DNA of 64,000 bases from Winogradskyella sediminis (GTDB lineage: Bacteria > Bacteroidota > Bacteroidia > Flavobacteriales > Flavobacteriaceae): NCBI RefSeq assembly GCF_003387355.1, contig NZ_QUNH01000003.1:124001-188000 (forward strand). The letters run 5' to 3'. Shown here piece after piece: positions 61,802-64,000 of the stretch (the first letter of the stretch is position 1; every line of letters begins with the position of its first letter). The notes under the pieces were generated by a model. The model had not been told where the DNA came from, ran no database searches, and was given only the letters and a program-made list of their open reading frames with translations. The position numbers and the translations under genes were made by a program.

Positions 61802-63130
61802 ATGAAACGTTTTTTTATCATATTAATCTTATTAATTGTTCAGATTGTTCCGGCACAGGAAACGAATCCGGATACTTCTAATATTTGGAGTTTAGATGAT
61901 TGTTTAGAATATGCTTTAGAAAATAATATTACTATAAAGGATGCCTCTTTAAATAAGGGTCAAGCCGAAGTAGATTATAGTAAAGCGAAGTCTTCAAGAT
62001 TGCCCAACCTTTATGGTTCTGCTTCTCAAACATTTTCCAATGGTAATTCTATAGATCCTATTACGAGTGATTTTGTTAGTGAACAAATTCACAGTACAAA
62101 TGTAAGTTTGAATAGTTCTATGACCATATTTCAAGGTAATCAGATAAATAATCAGATAGCTCAAAACGAGTTATTGCTTAATCAAAGCGTGTTTCTTGAA
62201 GAAGAAGTTAAAAATAATATCATTATAAGCATATTAGAAAACTATTTACAAATTCTGTACGCTAAAGAAGGTATTACCATCGCTGAAAATAATTTAGCGG
62301 CTTCAGAGAAGGAAGTTGAACGCGCTAAGGCCAGATTAGATGCAGGCTCTATTGCATTAAGCGATTATACCGAAGCTCAAAGTCAAGCAGCGTCTAATAA
62401 ATACGCCATAATAACAGCGAAAAACACGTACCAACAATATGTTATTGCGTTAAAGCAGTTATTAGAATTAGATCCTACTCAAGATATAGAAATTGAGACC
62501 TTAAGTTCTGATTTGGATTATGTGACTATAGAACTCGATAAAATGAAGATTTACAATAATGCGCTGGGCATTCTACCAGAAGTAAATGCAAGTAAAATAG
62601 GAGTAGAAGTCAGTGAAAAAGAATTAGAAATTGCTAAAGGTGCTTATTTGCCAACCTTGTCTTTGGTAAGTAGTTTAGGATCTGGTTATACTAGTATTAA
62701 TGATAATAGCTTTTCGGATCAGTTTGATTTAAACTTTAATCAAAGAATTGGGCTCTCTTTAGATATTCCAATTTTTAATAGAAATCAAACCAAAGCTGCT
62801 GTGCAATCAGCCCAGATTAATATTGAAAAAGCACAGATTAGCCAACAACTCGTAGAAAAAGAAGTCTATAAAAAGGTAGAAACAGCATATCAGAATGCGC
62901 TCTCTACGCAAGAGCAGTTAGTTGCTGCATTAGCCTCAAAAGATGCTGCGGAACAATCTTATGCTCTAGCTCAAAAGAAATACGAATTAGGCGCTTTAAG
63001 TACTACGGATTTGGTTATCAGTCAAAATACATTTACCAATGCACAGCAAAATTATTTACAAGCAAAATACTTGAATATTTTATACCAACAATTATTACAA
63101 TTTTATCAAGGAAAAGAGATCAAACTTTAA
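61802..63130 (+). CDS. TolC family outer-membrane efflux protein
   Basis: The protein has 442 residues with a signal peptide (MKRFFIILILLIVQIVPAQ). Two outer-membrane efflux repeats are visible: NIWSLDDCLEYALENNITIKDASLNKGQAEVDYSKAKSSRLPNL and LGILPEVNASKIGVEVSEKELEIAKGAYLPTLSL. Each is followed by strand and coiled-coil stretches (AENNLAASEKEVERAKARLDAGSIALSDYTEAQ). It forms the trimeric outer-membrane duct of a tripartite efflux system. An adaptor gene follows 11 bases later. Confidence 0.92.
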   Translation: MKRFFIILILLIVQIVPAQETNPDTSNIWSLDDCLEYALENNITIKDASLNKGQAEVDYSKAKSSRLPNLYGSASQTFSNGNSIDPITSDFVSEQIHSTNVSLNSSMTIFQGNQINNQIAQNELLLNQSVFLEEEVKNNIIISILENYLQILYAKEGITIAENNLAASEKEVERAKARLDAGSIALSDYTEAQSQAASNKYAIITAKNTYQQYVIALKQLLELDPTQDIEIETLSSDLDYVTIELDKMKIYNNALGILPEVNASKIGVEVSEKELEIAKGAYLPTLSLVSSLGSGYTSINDNSFSDQFDLNFNQRIGLSLDIPIFNRNQTKAAVQSAQINIEKAQISQQLVEKEVYKKVETAYQNALSTQEQLVAALASKDAAEQSYALAQKKYELGALSTTDLVISQNTFTNAQQNYLQAKYLNILYQQLLQFYQGKEIKL

Positions 63131-63141
63131 TCAAAACACTC

Positions 63142-64000
63142 ATGAAAAATAAAAAGAAACTTATAATCACTAGTCTCGTATTAGTGGTAATTGCAACCAT
63201 AGCTTTTAGCTTTTTAAAAGGTGAAGACTCCATAATAATAGAGGCTGAAACAGTATTAGCAAAGAAAGCTGATGTCACTACGATGGTGACGGCAACCGGA
63301 ACCATAGAACCTATAAACCAAGTTGATGTAGGTACACAAGTATCTGGTGTTGTAGAAAAAGTATATGTAGATTATAACTCTGAAGTTAAAGAAGGACAGT
63401 TAATTGCTGAGTTAGATAAAACCAATCTAAAAGCTTCACTAACGCAAGCACAAGCAGCTTATGACAATGCGGTAAGTCAGAGAAATTATACGAAAACAAT
63501 TTACGACAGACAGAAAACTTTATACGATAATCAGGTGATTAGTAAATCAGATTTTGATGATGCTAATTTTAACTACCAAACAGCAAAGGGGACGGTGACG
63601 CAACGCCTTTCAGATTTACAATCTGCAAGAACCAATTTAGAATATGCCAATATCTATTCACCTATAGATGGTGTGGTATTATCTAGAGATATTGAAGAAG
63701 GCCAAACTGTAGCGGCTAGTTATAGTACACCAACTTTATTTACAATCGCTCAAGATTTAAAAGAAATGCAAGTTGAAGCGGATGTTGACGAAGCTGATAT
63801 AGGGCAAGTGAAAGAAGGTCAACGTGTAGAATTTACGGTCGATGCGTATATCGGAGAAACGTTTAATGGTGTGGTGACACAAGTACGTTTAGATCCTACA
63901 GTGACATCTAACGTTGTGACTTATACAGTAGTTGTTAAAGCAGATAATGAAGATCTTAAATTAAAACCAGGTTTAACGGCGACCATTTCAATTTTTACTT
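63142..64000 (+). CDS. MacA/HlyD-type periplasmic adaptor (partial, cut by window end)
   Basis: ATG at 63142 gives 286 visible residues without a stop. One N-terminal membrane anchor (LIITSLVLVVIATIAFSFL) is followed by a barrel-sandwich/lipoyl half (VTATGTIEPINQVDVGTQVSGVVEKVYVDYNSEVKEGQLIAELD). A coiled hairpin (LTQAQAAYDNAVSQRNY to TQRLSDLQSARTNLEYA), the second lipoyl half (IYSPIDGVVLSRDIEEGQTV) and beta-barrel region complete it. The GTQVSG motif resembles MacA-type adaptors, so a MacB-like ABC permease and ATPase probably follow outside the window. Co-transcribed with the TolC gene. Confidence 0.9.
   Translation, partial: MKNKKKLIITSLVLVVIATIAFSFLKGEDSIIIEAETVLAKKADVTTMVTATGTIEPINQVDVGTQVSGVVEKVYVDYNSEVKEGQLIAELDKTNLKASLTQAQAAYDNAVSQRNYTKTIYDRQKTLYDNQVISKSDFDDANFNYQTAKGTVTQRLSDLQSARTNLEYANIYSPIDGVVLSRDIEEGQTVAASYSTPTLFTIAQDLKEMQVEADVDEADIGQVKEGQRVEFTVDAYIGETFNGVVTQVRLDPTVTSNVVTYTVVVKADNEDLKLKPGLTATISIFT

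Noticed and set aside
1..64000. tRNA, rRNA, riboswitch or other structured RNA genes.
   Set aside because: No cloverleaf, conserved rRNA stretch or known riboswitch core was recognised by eye; a cmscan/tRNAscan run would be needed to exclude small RNAs.

Overview
The window is typical of a marine Flavobacteriaceae chromosome (phylum Bacteroidota). It is AT-rich, with many secreted proteins, a type IX secretion sorting domain, a TonB-dependent receptor, TANNTTTG promoter elements, few Shine-Dalgarno sites, and many families characteristic of flavobacteria (DUF4294, DUF6952, DUF6146, DUF6787, DUF5916). No rRNA, tRNA, insertion sequence, CRISPR array or recombinase gene was recognised.

Layout. 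1-8.9 kb: end of an ABC ATPase and its very large permease/M1-peptidase fusion, DUF4294, a hemolysin III family protein, three minor genes and a lipoate-protein ligase. 9.05-15.3 kb: the accessory region. Seven small genes and one gene remnant, all on the minus strand and all encoding exported or lipid-anchored proteins, are separated by structured repeats of about 136-200 bp. Each intact gene from 9899 to 15198 is bracketed by a gene-specific inverted core (GTT-N7 ... N7-AAC). That is the arrangement expected of integron gene cassettes with attC sites. No integrase is present, so it resembles a cluster of attC sites lacking an integrase (CALIN).

15.5-24.3 kb: thioredoxin and peroxiredoxin locus, NhaC antiporter, a Cys/Met PLP enzyme divergent from an Lrp-type regulator, a PAS-LuxR regulator, dihydrolipoyl dehydrogenase and FabV enoyl reductase. 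24.4-31.9 kb: a pseudogene scrap, a GYF-like protein, a LytS/LytR-type two-component pair, an ExbB/MotA-like protein, DUF2721, an ECF sigma factor with a mechanosensitive channel, formimidoylglutamase and a coiled-coil protein. 32-44 kb: imidazolonepropionase, a T9SS seven-repeat FG-GAP protein, fumarase, the DUF2339-DUF3999 pair, a LolD-like ATPase and DUF5916. 44.2-49.5 kb: a likely metal-acquisition operon (His-rich small protein, TonB-dependent receptor, Asp/His-rich lipoprotein) with DUF6787, DUF6146 and DUF937 genes. 49.6-53.6 kb: serA, serC, a LuxC-like acyl-CoA reductase and a ferredoxin.

53.7-61.6 kb: a sugar-alcohol locus. A Nudix-like regulator is divergent from an outer-membrane protein, a sugar-binding lipoprotein, ABC ATPase and permease, a mannitol dehydrogenase family enzyme and a PfkB kinase. 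Together they suggest mannitol import, oxidation to fructose and phosphorylation. A TAAACGT-N7-ACGTTTA palindrome just after the operon promoter is the likely operator. 61.8-64 kb: TolC-type outer-membrane protein and a MacA-like adaptor cut by the window end.

Functional assignments rest on reading the sequence and on family memory; no searches were run.
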